A stretch of DNA of 6,562 bases from the NCBI GenBank assembly GCA_021849995.1, contig JAJZSC010000194.1, forward strand, positions 1-6,562, given 5' to 3'. This DNA is from Bacillota bacterium. GTDB taxonomy: Bacteria; Bacillota; Desulfitobacteriia; Desulfitobacteriales; Desulfitobacteriaceae. Positions within the stretch are counted from its first letter, which is position 1; each line of letters begins with the position of its first letter. This document shows positions 5,879-6,562 of the stretch, one piece after another. Below the pieces are notes generated by a model. That model was given only the letters and a program-made list of their open reading frames with translations, did no database searches and was not told where the DNA came from. Position numbers and translations under genes: made by a program.

Positions 5879-6559
5879 ATGAACATCGCAATTTTGAGCG
5901 GAAAGGGAGGTACGGGAAAGACCACGGTTGCAGCAAATCTAGCAGCGATTCTTCAAGCAAACTATATTGACTGTGATGTGGAGGAACCAAATGGGTTCAT
6001 TTTTCTAAAACCCACTGAAATCAGGGAAGAAACGGTGAGTGTTGATTTTCCCTCGATTGACAATGAAAACTGTACTCTCTGCGGTGAATGTGCAAAGGTA
6101 TGCCAGTTTAATGCCTTATTTAGGGCTAAGAAAGAGATTACTCTCTTCGAAAAAATGTGTCATGGATGTCATGCCTGTGGGATTGTCTGTGAAAGTAAGG
6201 CAATAACCTTCGCTAAAAGGAAAGTAGGAGTTGTCGAAGTTGGTAAAAGCAGCGGCATAACCTGCAAGAGAGGAATTCTAGACGTCGGTGAACCAATGGC
6301 CGTCCCTGTGATACGGAGTCTTCTAGAGAATCTCCCTAACGGAACCAACCTCTTGGATTGTTCCCCTGGAACATCCTGTAATGTGGTAAATACTCTGCAC
6401 CATGCCCAAGGAGCTATTCTCGTTACAGAACCTTCAACCTTCGGATTACATGACCTTAAAATGGCCATCGCTTTGGTGAAACACTTTAACCTGCCCTTTG
6501 GAGTAATTGTCAATAAATGGGATGATAAAGGAATTTTCCTCGAAAAGTCCCTAAAGTAA
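5879..6559 (+). CDS. MinD-superfamily P-loop ATPase with inserted two-cluster ferredoxin domain, C-terminally truncated
   Basis: The 226-residue product belongs to the COG1149-type ATPases, in which a bacterial ferredoxin domain is inserted into a MinD/Mrp fold. Walker A is SGKGGTGKTT (7-16), followed by YIDCDVEEPNG (29-39). Two 4Fe-4S motifs follow: C65, C68, C71, C75 (CTLCGECAKVC) and C94, C97, C100, C104 (CHGCHACGIVC). Switch II is DCSPGTSCNVV, where the family usually has D-C-P-P-G-T-S-C. The frame stops at TAA 6557-6559 after VNKWDDKGIFLEKSLK. Relatives are usually about 280-300 residues and continue with a helix and a GKIP segment, so roughly 60 residues are missing. A premature stop (for example GAA changed to TAA) or low-quality sequence at a contig end would explain this. 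Start: ATG preceded by AAGGGGGAG (5864-5872). A second paralogous ATPase often follows in such clusters but would lie outside the window. Confidence 0.88.
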   Translation: MNIAILSGKGGTGKTTVAANLAAILQANYIDCDVEEPNGFIFLKPTEIREETVSVDFPSIDNENCTLCGECAKVCQFNALFRAKKEITLFEKMCHGCHACGIVCESKAITFAKRKVGVVEVGKSSGITCKRGILDVGEPMAVPVIRSLLENLPNGTNLLDCSPGTSCNVVNTLHHAQGAILVTEPSTFGLHDLKMAIALVKHFNLPFGVIVNKWDDKGIFLEKSLK

Positions 6560-6562
6560 AAT

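Noticed and set aside
5500..6559. Nitrogenase cofactor biosynthesis locus
   Set aside because: The FeMo-co-binding domain is present, but no nifH, D, K, E, N or radical-SAM nifB is visible, and stand-alone members are common in organisms that do not fix nitrogen.
1..6562. CRISPR array, tRNA or rRNA genes, insertion-sequence terminal repeats
   Set aside because: I looked for regularly spaced repeats, RNA-gene signatures and matching inverted ends around the recombinase/HNH debris and found none.

Overview
The window looks like chromosomal DNA from an anaerobic, low- to mid-GC Firmicute of the class Clostridia. A Desulfosporosinus/Desulfitobacterium-like (Peptococcaceae) host is my best guess. 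I infer this from the gene families (DUF1847, CGGC domain, CoA-disulfide reductase fused to rhodanese, Mrp / NifX-like / MinD-ferredoxin ATPase cluster) and from strong GGAGG-type ribosome binding sites. It is not proven.

Layout. Positions 1-219 (minus) are the N-terminal part of a DUF1847 protein that runs off the left edge. It is preceded by a structured leader (about 233-305) and two tandem hairpin-plus-T-run elements oriented for plus-strand termination (306-342, 341-382). Positions 516-1202 (minus) are a dead tyrosine recombinase, and 1261-1620 (plus) are a decayed HNH-type endonuclease. This middle stretch is an accessory-DNA graveyard. A minus-strand thiol/Fe-S operon then reads from 4539 down to 1849: a CGGC-domain gene with a one-base frameshift, an IscU/NifU-like scaffold, a 49-residue membrane-protein fragment, and a complete CoA-disulfide (or persulfide) reductase with a C-terminal rhodanese domain. 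A weak terminator lies near 1618-1670. On the plus strand, starting at 4661, a second operon holds an Mrp/ApbC-type Fe-S carrier ATPase, a NifX/NifB-like FeMo-co-binding-domain protein, and a MinD-type ATPase with a two-cluster ferredoxin insert. The last one stops early, three bases from the right edge.

The two operons diverge from a compact control region (4570-4641). The plus promoter is a near-perfect TTGACA-N16-TATAAT. The minus promoter is TTGTCA-N17-TATTAT. Their -35 boxes share five base pairs, and a perfect 20-bp palindrome lies just downstream of the plus -10 box. The same regulator could plausibly control both sides.

Functionally, the intact genes fit a module for handling low-molecular-weight thiols/persulfides and building or carrying Fe-S (or other metal) cofactors. 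The rhodanese-reductase handles sulfane sulfur, the NifU-like protein scaffolds clusters, and the Mrp, NifX-like and MinD proteins carry or insert clusters. This joint role is inferred from the families. No nitrogenase genes are visible. The window also has an unusual number of broken reading frames (recombinase, HNH, CGGC, MinD-ferredoxin and perhaps the membrane fragment), so either local decay or sequence error needs to be considered.
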